A DNA stretch of 64,000 bases, taken from assembly GCA_035296325.1 (NCBI GenBank), contig DATHBD010000063.1:62001-126000 (forward strand), given 5' to 3'. The position numbers were made by a program, and so were the translations under genes. The stretch comes from DATHBD01 sp035296325 (lineage in GTDB: Bacteria > Actinomycetota > Actinomycetes > Mycobacteriales > Micromonosporaceae). Below, one piece after another: positions 8,496 through 17,560 of this stretch. The notes under the pieces were generated by a model. It was given only the letters and a program-made list of their open reading frames with translations, made no database searches and was not told the origin of the DNA. The stretch's first letter is position 1. Each line of letters opens with the position of its first letter.

Positions 8496-9216
8496 GACGC
8501 CGCACGCTCTGTCCACACTCCACGACGCATCTGCACCACACGACGCGGCGACACCGCACACCCATCCGCACCCCGGCGTCGATCCGCACGCCGCGCTCCC
8601 GCAGAGCCGGCGGGCCCTGCGGATCGGCATCGGCGGACCGGTCGGCTCGGGCAAGACCGCGCTGGTCGCCGCGCTGTGCCGGGCGCTGGCCGGCACGGTA
8701 CGGCTGGCGGTGGTGACCAACGACATCTACACCACCGAGGATGCCGACTTCCTGCTGCGCAACGGCGTCCTGCCGGCGGAGCGGATCCGCGCGGTGGAAA
8801 CCGGGTGCTGCCCGCACACCGCCATCCGCGACGACATCTCAGCCAACCTCGATGCCGTCGAGGATCTGGAGTCGGTGCTCGGGCCGCTCGACTTGATCAT
8901 CGTGGAGAGCGGCGGGGACAACCTCACCGCGACCTTCAGCCGGGGCCTGGTGGACCGGCAGATCTTCGTGGTCGATGTCGCCGGTGGGGACAAGGTCCCG
9001 CGCAAGGGCGGCCCCGGCGTCACCACCGCCGACCTGCTCGTCATCAACAAGACCGACCTGGCCCCCCTGGTCGGCGCGGACCTGGCGGTGATGGACCGCG
9101 ACGCGCGCGCCCGCCGCGGCGACCTGCCCACGGTGTTCCTGTCGCTCGTCGAGGACCCCGCCGCGGCGCCGGTGGCCGACTGGGTCCGCGCCGCGCTGCC
9201 GGCCGAACGCGGGTGA
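8485..9216 (+). CDS. ureG: Urease accessory GTPase UreG with His-rich N-terminus
   Basis: 243 residues. SIMIBI-class GTPase delivering nickel to urease. G1 GIGGPVGSGKTALV, TNDIYTTEDADFL, the metal-binding ETGCCPHTAIRDD (CPH motif), ESGGDNLTATFS and NKTDLAP are all present. The start is TTG inside ureF, with GGAGGT 8 nt upstream. The ~40 residues before the GTPase domain hold seven histidines (clusters around PHTHPHP), a nickel-storage feature usually carried by UreE. There is no ureE in this operon, so UreG may combine both tasks. Confidence 0.95.
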   Translation: MPPETPHALSTLHDASAPHDAATPHTHPHPGVDPHAALPQSRRALRIGIGGPVGSGKTALVAALCRALAGTVRLAVVTNDIYTTEDADFLLRNGVLPAERIRAVETGCCPHTAIRDDISANLDAVEDLESVLGPLDLIIVESGGDNLTATFSRGLVDRQIFVVDVAGGDKVPRKGGPGVTTADLLVINKTDLAPLVGADLAVMDRDARARRGDLPTVFLSLVEDPAAAPVADWVRAALPAERG

Positions 9217-9968
9217 CGCACCCGGCCGGGATGCGGGCGAGCGCCCGGATCGTCGCCGTCACGGACGGCCGCGGCGGGACCCGCCTGCCGGTGCTGCGTG
9301 GACAGCCACCGCTGCTGCCCCGCCGGACCGGCCCGGGCGGACCCGGACCGGCGACCGTCCACCTGGTCGGCGGCGCCGCCGGGCCACTGGGCGGCGACGT
9401 CCTGCACCTGGAGATCGTCGTGGGACCCGGTGCGAGCCTGCGCCTGGGCAGCGTGGCGGCCACCGTGGCGCTGCCCGGCCGCGGCGGCGCACCGTCCTGC
9501 CTCACCGTGGACGTCACCGTGGCGGAGGACGGGGACCTGCACTGGCTGCCCGAACCACTGATCGCGGCCCGCGGCTGCCGGCACCACACCGCGTCCACCG
9601 TGGACCTCGCGGAAGGTGCCCGGCTGATGTGGCGCGACGAGCTCGTCTGCGGCCGGCACCGCGAGCCGTCCGGCGACGCGACGCTGAGCACGGTGCTGCG
9701 GTATGCCGGCCGGACGCTGTACCGCAGTGACCTGGCGGTCGGACCGTCCGCGCCGGGCTGGGCCGGACCGGCGGTGCTCGGCGGCGCCCGGGTGAACGGC
9801 ACGCTGCTGGTGGTGGACCCGACTTGGGCGTCTACCGGCCCCCCGCCGGCCGCGACCCTCGGGCCGACCGCGGCGAGGCTCCCGCTGTCCGGGCCCGGCG
9901 TGCTGATCGCCGCGACCGGCGCTGACCTGCCGCAGGTACGCCGGCAGTGTTCGGTCAATTCCCTGTAA
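9213..9968 (+). CDS. ureD: Urease accessory protein UreD (UreH)
   Basis: 251 residues, somewhat shorter than the usual ~270. UreD binds the urease apoprotein and carries nickel from UreG/UreF. Family features: GDVLHLEIVVGPGASLRLGS, the WLPEPLIAARGCRHHT segment and WRDELVCGRH. The GTG overlaps the ureG stop in a GTGA junction; an ATG six codons later (MRASARIVAV) is an alternative start, and neither has a strong ribosome-binding site. It is the last gene of the urease operon. Confidence 0.9.
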   Translation: MTHPAGMRASARIVAVTDGRGGTRLPVLRGQPPLLPRRTGPGGPGPATVHLVGGAAGPLGGDVLHLEIVVGPGASLRLGSVAATVALPGRGGAPSCLTVDVTVAEDGDLHWLPEPLIAARGCRHHTASTVDLAEGARLMWRDELVCGRHREPSGDATLSTVLRYAGRTLYRSDLAVGPSAPGWAGPAVLGGARVNGTLLVVDPTWASTGPPPAATLGPTAARLPLSGPGVLIAATGADLPQVRRQCSVNSL

Positions 9969-10396
9969 CGATCCCGCATGCGCCGCGGCGTCGGATCGGC
10001 AATTACGCCGCCCGATGTTCCGGTGCATTTGTTGTATGCCCTGCTCAGCCCTGCCGGCAAGGCCGTCGAGGAAACAGGCAATTAAGGCCGACGAAACGCG
10101 CCCGCAACGGTTCTCGTCAACGCTAACCATGCCTCTCAGGGGGCTCGGATCCGGCGACACGACCGGTGGATCCGGCCACCGTGAGCGCTCCCCCGGCATG
10201 CCCGCCAGACCGACGGAGAGCCGACCAGGCAAGGAACTGAAGAGCCGAACAAGTCCCGATGGCAGGGCGCCGCGGCCGGCAACGGACCGGTGCCCGAAAT
10301 GGATCCGCGCTCTCCGAAATCACCGGCTCCGCAACGTCGCGACGCCATCGCCGAGTTACCCGAAATTTCGCTCCGTAAAGGGAGCAAGGAGGCTTC
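9969..10396 (+). other. Intergenic region between ureD and urtA
   Basis: 428 bp without a credible gene. A short hairpin CGGTGG...CCACCG (10164-10181) may mark the end of the urease transcript. A perfect 10-bp palindrome CGAAATTTCG sits at 10361-10370, just before the urtA ribosome-binding site (AAGGAGG), flanked by GTTAC and GTAAA. It is likely regulatory but does not fit a standard GlnR spacing. The urtA promoter must lie in this stretch; I cannot place -35/-10 boxes with confidence. Confidence 0.5.
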
Positions 10397-11653
10397 ATGT
10401 TCCAGGTTCGCGGACTCCGCATAGCGGCGTGTGCGGCGATTGTCGCAACGACGATGACGATCGCCGCATGCGGCAGCAAGACCGGTGAAACCAGTTCGTC
10501 GTCGTCCGCGGCAGCGGGTGCGGCCGTCGACACCTCGGGCCCGACCATCAAGGTCGGACTGCTCAACTCACTGTCCGGCACGATGGCCATCAGCGAGGTG
10601 ACCGTCCGCGATTCGCTCAAGCTCGCGATCGAGGAGATCAACGCCGCGGGTGGCGTGCTCGGCAAGAAGATCGAGCCGATCAGCGAGGACGGCGCCTCGG
10701 ACTGGCCCACCTTCGACGAGAAGGCGAAGAAGCTGATCAGCCAGGACAAGGTGGCCGCGGTCTTCGGCTGCTGGACCTCGGCCAGCCGCAAGGCGGTCAA
10801 GGGCACGTTCGAGAGCAACAAGGCGCTGCTGTTCTACCCCGTGCAGTACGAAGGCCTGGAGCAGTCGAAGTACATCTTCTACACCGGTGCCACCACCAAT
10901 CAGCAGATCGTGCCGGGCCTGGACTACCTCAAGGCGCAGGGCAAGACCTCCGTGTACCTGGTCGGCAGCGACTACGTCTTCCCGCGGACCGCAAACAAGA
11001 TCATCAAGGCGTACGCCGAAGCGAACGGCATGAAGGTCCTCGGCGAGGACTACGCGCCGCTGGGCTCCACCGAGTTCGCCACGATCACCAACAAGGTGAA
11101 GACCTCGGGCGCCAGCGCCGTGTTCAACACCCTCAACGGTGACAGCAACGTGGCCTTCTTCAAGGAGTACAAGTCGGCCGGGCTGACCGCCGACTCCATG
11201 CCGGTGGTCTCGGTCTCCATCGCCGAGGAGGAGGTGCGCAGCATCGGCACGCAGTACCTGGAGAACCAGCTCACGGCGTGGAACTACTACCAGACCACGC
11301 CGGGTGCCGCGAACGACAAGTTCGTCAAGGCGTACAAGGCCAAGTACGGCGCGGACAAGCCCACCAGTGACCCGATGGAGGCCGCGTACGTCTCGGTCCA
11401 CCTGTGGAAGGCGATGGTCGAGAAGGCCCAGTCCTTCGAGGTGGAGAAGGTCAAGGCGGCCGCGGACGGCATCACCTACGAAGCGCCCGAGGGCCTGGTC
11501 ACTGTGGACGGTGCGACCCAGCACATCCACAAGACGGCGCGCATCGGCAAGATCGGCGCGGACGGCCTGATCACCGAGGTCTGGAACTCCGGGAAGCCGG
11601 TGAAGCCGGACCCGTACCTGAAGGACTACGCCTGGGCCAAGGGCCTGAGCTGA
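10397..11653 (+). CDS. urtA: Urea ABC transporter substrate-binding lipoprotein
   Basis: 418 residues. A signal peptide with lipobox IAAC (Cys25) and a Ser/Ala linker precede a Leu/Ile/Val-type type I binding fold. UrtA-specific features: IKVGLLNSLSGTMAISE, FGCWTSASRKAVKGTFE, LLFYPVQYEGLEQSKYIFYTG, STEFATITNKVK and FNTLNGDSNVAFFKEY. Lipid-anchored outside the membrane, it delivers urea (or short amides) to UrtBC. First of five urt genes; an intercistronic hairpin follows it. Confidence 0.95.
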   Translation: MFQVRGLRIAACAAIVATTMTIAACGSKTGETSSSSSAAAGAAVDTSGPTIKVGLLNSLSGTMAISEVTVRDSLKLAIEEINAAGGVLGKKIEPISEDGASDWPTFDEKAKKLISQDKVAAVFGCWTSASRKAVKGTFESNKALLFYPVQYEGLEQSKYIFYTGATTNQQIVPGLDYLKAQGKTSVYLVGSDYVFPRTANKIIKAYAEANGMKVLGEDYAPLGSTEFATITNKVKTSGASAVFNTLNGDSNVAFFKEYKSAGLTADSMPVVSVSIAEEEVRSIGTQYLENQLTAWNYYQTTPGAANDKFVKAYKAKYGADKPTSDPMEAAYVSVHLWKAMVEKAQSFEVEKVKAAADGITYEAPEGLVTVDGATQHIHKTARIGKIGADGLITEVWNSGKPVKPDPYLKDYAWAKGLS

Positions 11654-11666
11654 CGGTTCGCGTGAG

Positions 11667-11697
11667 GCGGGTGAGCCGGGCGGTCCGGCTCACCCGC
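11667..11697 (+). terminator. Intercistronic hairpin between urtA and urtB
   Basis: GCGGGTGAGCCGG and CCGGCTCACCCGC form a perfect 13-bp stem with a 5-nt loop, 13 bp after the urtA stop and inside the urt operon. It probably acts as a partial terminator or 3' RNA stabiliser, giving more binding protein than permease, as in many importer operons. Confidence 0.6.
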
Positions 11698-11732
11698 AGT
11701 CAGTCCCTCCCCGCCCAGAAGGAAGGTCGACT

Positions 11733-12632
11733 GTGACATCTGTCATCGGCCAACTGTTCACCGGCATCAGCATCGGCGCTGTGCTGCTCCTCATCGCGCT
11801 CGGGCTGTCGCTGACCTTCGGCCAGATGAACGTGATCAACATGGCGCACGGCGAGTTCATCATGGCCGGCGCGTACACCGTCTACGTCCTGCAGAAGACG
11901 ATCACCGGCGCCGGGGCGTCCCTGCTCATCGCGCTGCCGGTGGCGTTCGTCGTCGCGGGCGCGATGGGTGTCGTGCTGGAAGTGCTGCTCATCCGCCGGC
12001 TCTACGCCCGGCCCCTGGACACCCTGCTGGTCACCTGGGGTGTCGCGCTGATCCTGCAGCAACTGGCCCGCAACATCTTCGGCGCGCCCAACGTGCAGAC
12101 CAAGGCCCCGGACGTCCTCACCGGCAGCGTCAAGCTCTTCTCCATCGGCGGCGACGACGTCCTGGTGGCCAACAGCCGCCTGTTCATCCTGGCGCTGGCC
12201 GTGCTCGCCGTCGCCGCCCTCACCCTGATCCTCAAGACGACGTCGCTCGGGCGGCGGATCCGCGCCGTCATGCAGAACCGCGACCTGGCTGCGGTATCCG
12301 GCATCGCGACCGGCCGCGTGGACCGGCTGACCTTCTTCATCGGGTCGGGCCTTGCCGGCATCGCCGGCGTCGCCCTGACGCTGGTCGGCCCGATCGGCCC
12401 GACGATGGGGACCAACATCATCGTGAACGCCTTCCTCGTCGTCGTGGTCGGCGGCATCGGTCACCTCAAGGGCACCGTGATCGTGGCGTTCGCCCTCGGC
12501 ATGTTGCAGTCCGTCGTGGAGTACTCGACCACCCTGAGCGTCGCCAACGTGCTGGTGTTCCTCGCCATCGTCGCGTTCCTGCAATGGCGGCCCCAGGGCC
12601 TGTTCACCCTGCGTACCCGGAGCATGGCATGA
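11733..12632 (+). CDS. urtB: Urea ABC transporter permease UrtB
   Basis: 299 residues of a LivH-type permease with about eight membrane segments. The signature GLSLTFGQMNVINMAHGEFIMAGAY near the N-terminus and the IGHLKGTVIVAFALGMLQS and FLQWRPQGLF regions at the end are typical of UrtB. It lacks the long periplasmic N-terminal extension found in many proteobacterial UrtB proteins. The start is GTG, with GAAGGTCG upstream. The stop overlaps the urtC start (ATGA). Confidence 0.93.
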   Translation: MTSVIGQLFTGISIGAVLLLIALGLSLTFGQMNVINMAHGEFIMAGAYTVYVLQKTITGAGASLLIALPVAFVVAGAMGVVLEVLLIRRLYARPLDTLLVTWGVALILQQLARNIFGAPNVQTKAPDVLTGSVKLFSIGGDDVLVANSRLFILALAVLAVAALTLILKTTSLGRRIRAVMQNRDLAAVSGIATGRVDRLTFFIGSGLAGIAGVALTLVGPIGPTMGTNIIVNAFLVVVVGGIGHLKGTVIVAFALGMLQSVVEYSTTLSVANVLVFLAIVAFLQWRPQGLFTLRTRSMA

Positions 12633-13894
12633 CGACGCTGAGCGAACCGACCACCGGCGCGCCGACGGCGGCGTCTCCCCCACCTCCCGCCCAGCGTGGC
12701 GGCTGGGCCCGACGGCTGGCCGGCGGGTCACCGGCGCGCGCGGTCGCCGGGTTCACCCTCGCCGCGATCGTCCTGTTCGCGGTGGCGCCGCTGGTGCTCG
12801 GCGACTTCCGGCTGAACCTGCTCGCCAAGTACCTCTGCATCGCCATCGTGGCGGTCGGCATCGGCCTGGCGTGGGGTCGCGGCGGGCTGCTCACCCTGGG
12901 CCAGGGCGTGTTCTTCGGCATCGGCGGCTACGCGATGGCGATGCACCTCAAGCTGGCCGACGCCGGCCCGGGCGAGCTGCCCGACTTCATGCAGCTGTAC
13001 GGTCAGGTGGACGCGCTGCCGTGGTGGTGGCGACCGTTCGCCAATCCGGCCTTCGCGCTTGCCGCGACCGTCGTGCTGCCCATGCTGCTGGCCTTCCTGC
13101 TGGGCTCCCTGGTGTTCCGCCGGAGAGTCCGCGGCGCCTACTTCGCAATCCTGTCCCAGGCGCTCGCCGCCGCGACGGCGATCTTCGTGATCGGCCAGCA
13201 GGGAACCACCGGCGGCACCAACGGGCTGACCGACATGAAGGGCTTCTTCGGCTACAACCTCGACGACCCGATCAACAAGCGGATGGTGTACTTCATCATC
13301 GCCGCCGCCCTGCTGCTCTGCCTGGCCCTGGTCCGCCAGCTGATGCGCAGCCGGTACGGCGAACTGCTGGTCGCGGTGCGCGACGGGGAGCAGCGGGTCC
13401 GCTTCCTCGGCTACGACCCGGCGAACGTCAAGCTGACCGCCTACGTCGTGGCCGCCGGCATGGCCGGGTTGGCCGGTGCGCTCTTCGTCCCGGCGGTGGG
13501 GATCATCTCCCCGGCACTGATCGGGGTGGTCCCCTCCATCGAGTTCGTCATCGGCGTCGCCGTCGGGGGCCGGGCCACCCTGATCGGGCCGGCCCTTGGC
13601 GCGGTCGCCGTGGTGTGGGCCAAGACGGCGCTGTCCGAGCGGATGCCCTCGGCGTGGACGTACTTCGAAGGGCTGCTGTTCATCATCCCGGTCGCGTTCC
13701 TGCCGGGCGGGCTGGCGTCGCTGGTCGGCGTGGTCCGGCGGCGCGGCGCGGCCAGCATGGCCGACCGGCAGACATCCAGGGCCAGCAGCGCGAGCGGCAC
13801 CGGCAACGCCGGCAGTGCCAGCGGCGCGAGCGAGCCCAGCATGGCCAGCGGCGCCACCGTCCAGAGCAACGCGACAAGCGAGGAGGCACGATGA
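12629..13894 (+). CDS. urtC: Urea ABC transporter permease UrtC
   Basis: 421 residues, LivM-type permease with about ten membrane segments. Seen: WGRGGLLTLGQGVFFGIGGYAMAMHLKL, QGTTGGTNGLTDMKGFFGYN and a GRATLIGPALGAVAV loop near the end. The C-terminal ~50 residues form a low-complexity Ser/Ala/Gly tail (repeats of ASGAS/ASSASG) not needed for the permease fold. It is coupled to urtB and urtD by 4-bp overlaps. Confidence 0.93.
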   Translation: MTTLSEPTTGAPTAASPPPPAQRGGWARRLAGGSPARAVAGFTLAAIVLFAVAPLVLGDFRLNLLAKYLCIAIVAVGIGLAWGRGGLLTLGQGVFFGIGGYAMAMHLKLADAGPGELPDFMQLYGQVDALPWWWRPFANPAFALAATVVLPMLLAFLLGSLVFRRRVRGAYFAILSQALAAATAIFVIGQQGTTGGTNGLTDMKGFFGYNLDDPINKRMVYFIIAAALLLCLALVRQLMRSRYGELLVAVRDGEQRVRFLGYDPANVKLTAYVVAAGMAGLAGALFVPAVGIISPALIGVVPSIEFVIGVAVGGRATLIGPALGAVAVVWAKTALSERMPSAWTYFEGLLFIIPVAFLPGGLASLVGVVRRRGAASMADRQTSRASSASGTGNAGSASGASEPSMASGATVQSNATSEEAR

Positions 13895-14676
13895 CCGACC
13901 ATGATCCGACCGGCGCGGGTCTGCGGATCCGCGGCCTGCGGGTGGTCTTCGACGGCTTCGTCGCGGTGGACGGCGTGGACTTCGACGTGGCGCCGGGCGA
14001 CGTGCGGTTCATCATCGGGCCGAACGGCGCCGGCAAGACAACCCTGGTCGACGCGGTGACCGGGTTGGTGAAGGCGACCGGCTCGGTCCTCGTCGACGGC
14101 CAGGAACTGCTCGGCAAAAAGGTCCACCGGATCGCCCGGCTGGGCGTCGGCCGGACCTTCCAGACCGCCACCGTGTTCGAGGAGTTGACCGTCCTGCAGA
14201 ACCTGGACATCGCCGCGGGCTGCGGCCGTGGCCCGCTCACCCTGCTGCGGCAACGTCGCGGGGTGCCGGCCGCCGTGGCCGAGGCGCTGGAGACGATCGG
14301 TCTGACGGCCGCCAGCGACCGGCTCGCCGGCACGCTCGCGCACGGGCAGAAGCAGTGGCTGGAGATCGGCATGCTGCTGGTGCAGGACGCCAAGCTGCTG
14401 CTGCTCGACGAGCCGGTCGCCGGCATGAGCCACGACGAGCGGGACGCCACCGGGGAGCTGCTGCGGGTGGTGAGCCGCAAGCGCACCGTGGTGGTGATCG
14501 AGCACGACATGGACTTCCTGCGCCGCTTCGCCAAGACCGTCACGGTGATGCACGCCGGAAAGGTCCTGAGCGAAGGCACCGTGGCGCAGGTGCAGGCCGA
14601 CCCGAAGGTCCAAGAGGTGTACCTGGGACATGCCGGCGCGGAGTCGCATGCCGTGGCCGCGGCGCAGGAGGCGTGA
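13891..14676 (+). CDS. urtD: Urea ABC transporter ATP-binding protein UrtD
   Basis: 261 residues, LivG-type ATPase. Walker A GPNGAGKTT, GVGRTFQTATVFEELTVLQN, a signature region reading LAHGQKQWLEIGMLL instead of LSGGQ (typical of UrtD), Walker B LLLLDEPVAGM and the H-loop VIEHDMDFLRRFA. It pairs with UrtE in the cytoplasm to drive uptake. AGGAGG precedes the ATG. It overlaps the urtC stop and ends one base into the urtE ATG. Confidence 0.95.
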   Translation: MTDHDPTGAGLRIRGLRVVFDGFVAVDGVDFDVAPGDVRFIIGPNGAGKTTLVDAVTGLVKATGSVLVDGQELLGKKVHRIARLGVGRTFQTATVFEELTVLQNLDIAAGCGRGPLTLLRQRRGVPAAVAEALETIGLTAASDRLAGTLAHGQKQWLEIGMLLVQDAKLLLLDEPVAGMSHDERDATGELLRVVSRKRTVVVIEHDMDFLRRFAKTVTVMHAGKVLSEGTVAQVQADPKVQEVYLGHAGAESHAVAAAQEA

Positions 14677-15368
14677 TGCTCGAGTTCGACGATGTCCACG
14701 TGGGGTACGGCCGCAGCGTCGTGCTGCCCGGAATCTCGCTGTCGGTGCCGGTCGATGGGGTGGCCGCGGTGATGGGGCACAACGGCGCGGGCAAGTCCAC
14801 GCTGCTGCGCGCCGCGATCGGGCTGCTCAAGCCCCGCAAGGGCCGGATTCGCCTGGCCGGGGAGGAGATCACCACGCTCGCGCCGCACCAACGGGTGGCC
14901 CGCGGCATGGCCTACGTACCGCAGGGCCAGCAGTGCTTTCCGCACCTGACCACCGCCGAGAACCTGCAACTCGTCGCGGACGGCCGGTCGCGGGGCAAGG
15001 TCGCCATGGCCGAGGCGCTCGACCTGTTCCCCGCATTGACCGGCCTGCTCGCCCGCCGGGCCGGGTTGCTCTCCGGGGGCCAGCGCCAACAGCTGGCCAT
15101 TGCCCGGGCCCTGATCACCGAACCCACGCTGCTGCTCCTCGACGAGCCGACGGAGGGGATCCAGCCGACAGTGGTCGCGGAGATCGAACAGGCCATCCTG
15201 GGCCTGGCTGGCCGCGGCGGCATGTCGGTGCTGCTCGTCGAGCAGCACGTCGGCTTCGCGGTCAGGGCGGCGCAACGGTACTACGTCCTGGAGGCGGGAC
15301 GGGTCACCTCCACCGGCGCGGGTGGCGAGAACGCCTACGCGGCGGTCCGACAGGCCCTCATGGTGTAG
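14676..15368 (+). CDS. urtE: Urea ABC transporter ATP-binding protein UrtE
   Basis: 230 residues, LivF-type ATPase. Walker A GHNGAGKST, YVPQGQQCFPHLTTAENL (the family's Q-loop region), signature LLSGGQRQQLAIARAL, Walker B LLLLDEPTEGIQP, and the H-loop VEQHVGFAV. The ATG shares a base with the urtD stop (TGATG); a GTG one codon earlier is possible. It closes the urt operon and is convergent with the MMPL gene 65 bp away. Confidence 0.95.
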   Translation: MLEFDDVHVGYGRSVVLPGISLSVPVDGVAAVMGHNGAGKSTLLRAAIGLLKPRKGRIRLAGEEITTLAPHQRVARGMAYVPQGQQCFPHLTTAENLQLVADGRSRGKVAMAEALDLFPALTGLLARRAGLLSGGQRQQLAIARALITEPTLLLLDEPTEGIQPTVVAEIEQAILGLAGRGGMSVLLVEQHVGFAVRAAQRYYVLEAGRVTSTGAGGENAYAAVRQALMV

Positions 15369-15433
15369 CGGCTGTAACGCCGACCCGCCAGGACGGCCGC
15401 TCGGCATGACCGGGCGCCGCCCTGGCACAGGGT

Positions 15434-17545
15434 TCACGTGCCCGCGCGAGCGAGTTCGAGCTCGGACCTGCCGGCCGCCGGCGTGCGGTCGTCGTGCTGG
15501 GAGAACAGCGTGCTGGGCCACCACATCCACCGCCCCACGTCCAGGGTGAGCGCGGTGACCAGGACCGAGCGGACGATCATGGTGTCGAGGAGTACCCCGA
15601 ACGCCACCGTGAACCCGAGCTGCGCCGCGAACACCATCGGCAGCGACCCCAGCGCGGCGAAGGTACCGGCCAGGACCAGACCCGCCGAGGTGATCACGCC
15701 GCCGGTGGCGGAGAGTCCGATCAGCGCGCCGCGCCGGGTGCCGTGCCGCAGGGCCTCCTCCCGCACCCTGGTGATCAGGAAGATGTTGTAGTCGATGCCA
15801 AGGGCCACCAGGAACACGAACACCAGGAGCGGGAAGCTCGCGTCCGCCCCGGCGAAGTCGAACACGGAGTTGAACATCAGCGCGCTCACCCCGAGGGCGG
15901 CACCGAACGACAGCACCACCGTCGCCATCAGCAGCAGCGGCGCGACGATCGCCCGCAGCAGCAGCATGAGGATGAGCAGCACCACGCCCAGGACGATCGG
16001 GATGATCACCTTGGAGTCGCGGGCGGCCGAATTCTGGATATCGAGTGCGATCGCCGTGCTCCCGCCGAGCCGGGCGTCCGCACCCTGAATCGCGTGGACC
16101 GCGGTTCTGGCCCGCTCCACGGTGCGCATCGCGGCCTCACTGCCGGGAGCGTCCGTGAGCGTGCCGAGAAGGAGCGCCTCGCCGTCCTTGATCATCGGCG
16201 CCGCGACGCCGGCGATCCCCGGGACTGCCGACAGCACACCCGCGACCCGCTCCGCCGAGTCAGCCTTCGCGACGACATGGACAGGGTCCCCAGACCCGGC
16301 GGGAAAGTGCCTGGACTGGATCTCCTCGCCGACGACCGCCTGAGACCCGGTGGTGAACTGGCCGTTGCTCGGGATGCCGTCCGCCTTGAGCCCGAGGACG
16401 CCGATGGCCATCACGCCGAGGACGAGCGCGGTGCCGACCCACACCACCCGCGGCCGGGTGGCGATCGCGGTGCCCATCCGCGTCCAGATCCCGTCCTTCC
16501 CCGCCACGGCCGAGCCGTACGACGGCTTCACCGGCCAGAAGATCCAGCGGCCGCAGATGACCAGCAGGGCCGGCATCAGGGTCACCATGGCGAGGAGCCC
16601 GACGAGGATGCCGACGGCGCACGCCGGGCCGAGGCCCTTGGTGGAGTTGAGGGTGGCCAGCAGCAGCACCAGCAGGCTGACCGCGACGGTCGCCGCGCTC
16701 GCGACGATGGCGGGACTGGACCGGTGCAGTGCCTCCGCCATGGCGTCGTGCCGATCCTCGTGCCGGCGCAACTCCTCCCGGTACCGGGAGATGAGCAGCA
16801 GCGCGTAGTCGGTGGCGGCGCCGAACACCAGCACGGTCAAGATGAAGGTGGTCTGCGTGTTCACGGTGAGCCCGGCGTTTCTCGCCAGCAGGTAGATCAC
16901 CGCCTCCGCCATGACCAGGGCGCCGCCGGCGGTCAGCAGCGGCAACACCGGCAGCACCGGGCTGCGGTAGGTCAGCAGCAGGATGACGACCACGACCAAC
17001 GCGGTGATCGTCCCCACCGCCCCTCCCCCGCTGAAGGCGTCGATCGAGTCGGATGCGTAACCGGCCGGTCCGGTGACGTGGAACCCGAGACCGTTGGCGT
17101 CCGCCTCCCCCACTTCGGTGATCGCCTCGACCACCTTGTGAGCTCCGTTCCAGCCCTCGTTGCCATGGTCAACGGAGACCACGGTCTGGATGGCCCTGCC
17201 GTCCTCGGACGGGAACGGGCCCTGTGGCTGCCCCACCACATTCGTGATGGCCCGGAACGCCTCGGCGTCGGCCCGGGCCTTCGCCATGTCGGCCGGGGTG
17301 ACGCCGGCGGGCCGGTCGTAGATCACGATCGCCGGTAGGGCGTCGGCCGGCTGGAACTTCCTGGCCTGCTCGACGACGGCGGTCGCCTCCGCGTTGCTGG
17401 GCAGCCACGCGGAATTGTTGTTCTTCTCGACGTCGCCCAGCCTGGCAGCCAGCAGGTAGGCCGGCACCAGCAGGGCGATCCAGACGGCCAGGATGATCCA
17501 TTTCGCTACCCTGCCACTGGGCAGCGTCATCGCTTTTCGCATCAT
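15434..17545 (-). CDS. MMPL/RND-family transporter
   Basis: 703 residues with the RND repeat: an N-terminal helix, an extracytoplasmic domain (to ~residue 185), a six-helix block (AVGTITALVVVVILLLTYRS ... FGAATDYALLLISRYREEL), a second external domain, and a second block with GALGID-type motif VALGIDYNIFLITRVREE. These are the MMPL/SecDF-like family signatures. It probably exports a lipid or drug by proton-motive force. It follows the ECF sigma gene by 15 bp in the same direction, so the two are likely co-transcribed. The substrate is unknown. Confidence 0.88.
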   Translation of the reverse strand: MMRKAMTLPSGRVAKWIILAVWIALLVPAYLLAARLGDVEKNNNSAWLPSNAEATAVVEQARKFQPADALPAIVIYDRPAGVTPADMAKARADAEAFRAITNVVGQPQGPFPSEDGRAIQTVVSVDHGNEGWNGAHKVVEAITEVGEADANGLGFHVTGPAGYASDSIDAFSGGGAVGTITALVVVVILLLTYRSPVLPVLPLLTAGGALVMAEAVIYLLARNAGLTVNTQTTFILTVLVFGAATDYALLLISRYREELRRHEDRHDAMAEALHRSSPAIVASAATVAVSLLVLLLATLNSTKGLGPACAVGILVGLLAMVTLMPALLVICGRWIFWPVKPSYGSAVAGKDGIWTRMGTAIATRPRVVWVGTALVLGVMAIGVLGLKADGIPSNGQFTTGSQAVVGEEIQSRHFPAGSGDPVHVVAKADSAERVAGVLSAVPGIAGVAAPMIKDGEALLLGTLTDAPGSEAAMRTVERARTAVHAIQGADARLGGSTAIALDIQNSAARDSKVIIPIVLGVVLLILMLLLRAIVAPLLLMATVVLSFGAALGVSALMFNSVFDFAGADASFPLLVFVFLVALGIDYNIFLITRVREEALRHGTRRGALIGLSATGGVITSAGLVLAGTFAALGSLPMVFAAQLGFTVAFGVLLDTMIVRSVLVTALTLDVGRWMWWPSTLFSQHDDRTPAAGRSELELARAGT

Positions 17546-17560
17546 CGGTTTCCTCGGTGT

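Noticed and set aside
10355..10379. GTTAC ... CGAAATTTCG ... GTAAA upstream of urtA as a GlnR site
   Set aside because: Read on the minus strand the half-sites are separated by 5 nt, not 6, giving a 10-bp rather than 11-bp period. It is noted as a palindrome only.
15369..15433. Terminator between urtE and the MMPL gene
   Set aside because: Only a 6-bp AGCGGC/GCCGCT pairing with a long loop is visible, too weak to list.
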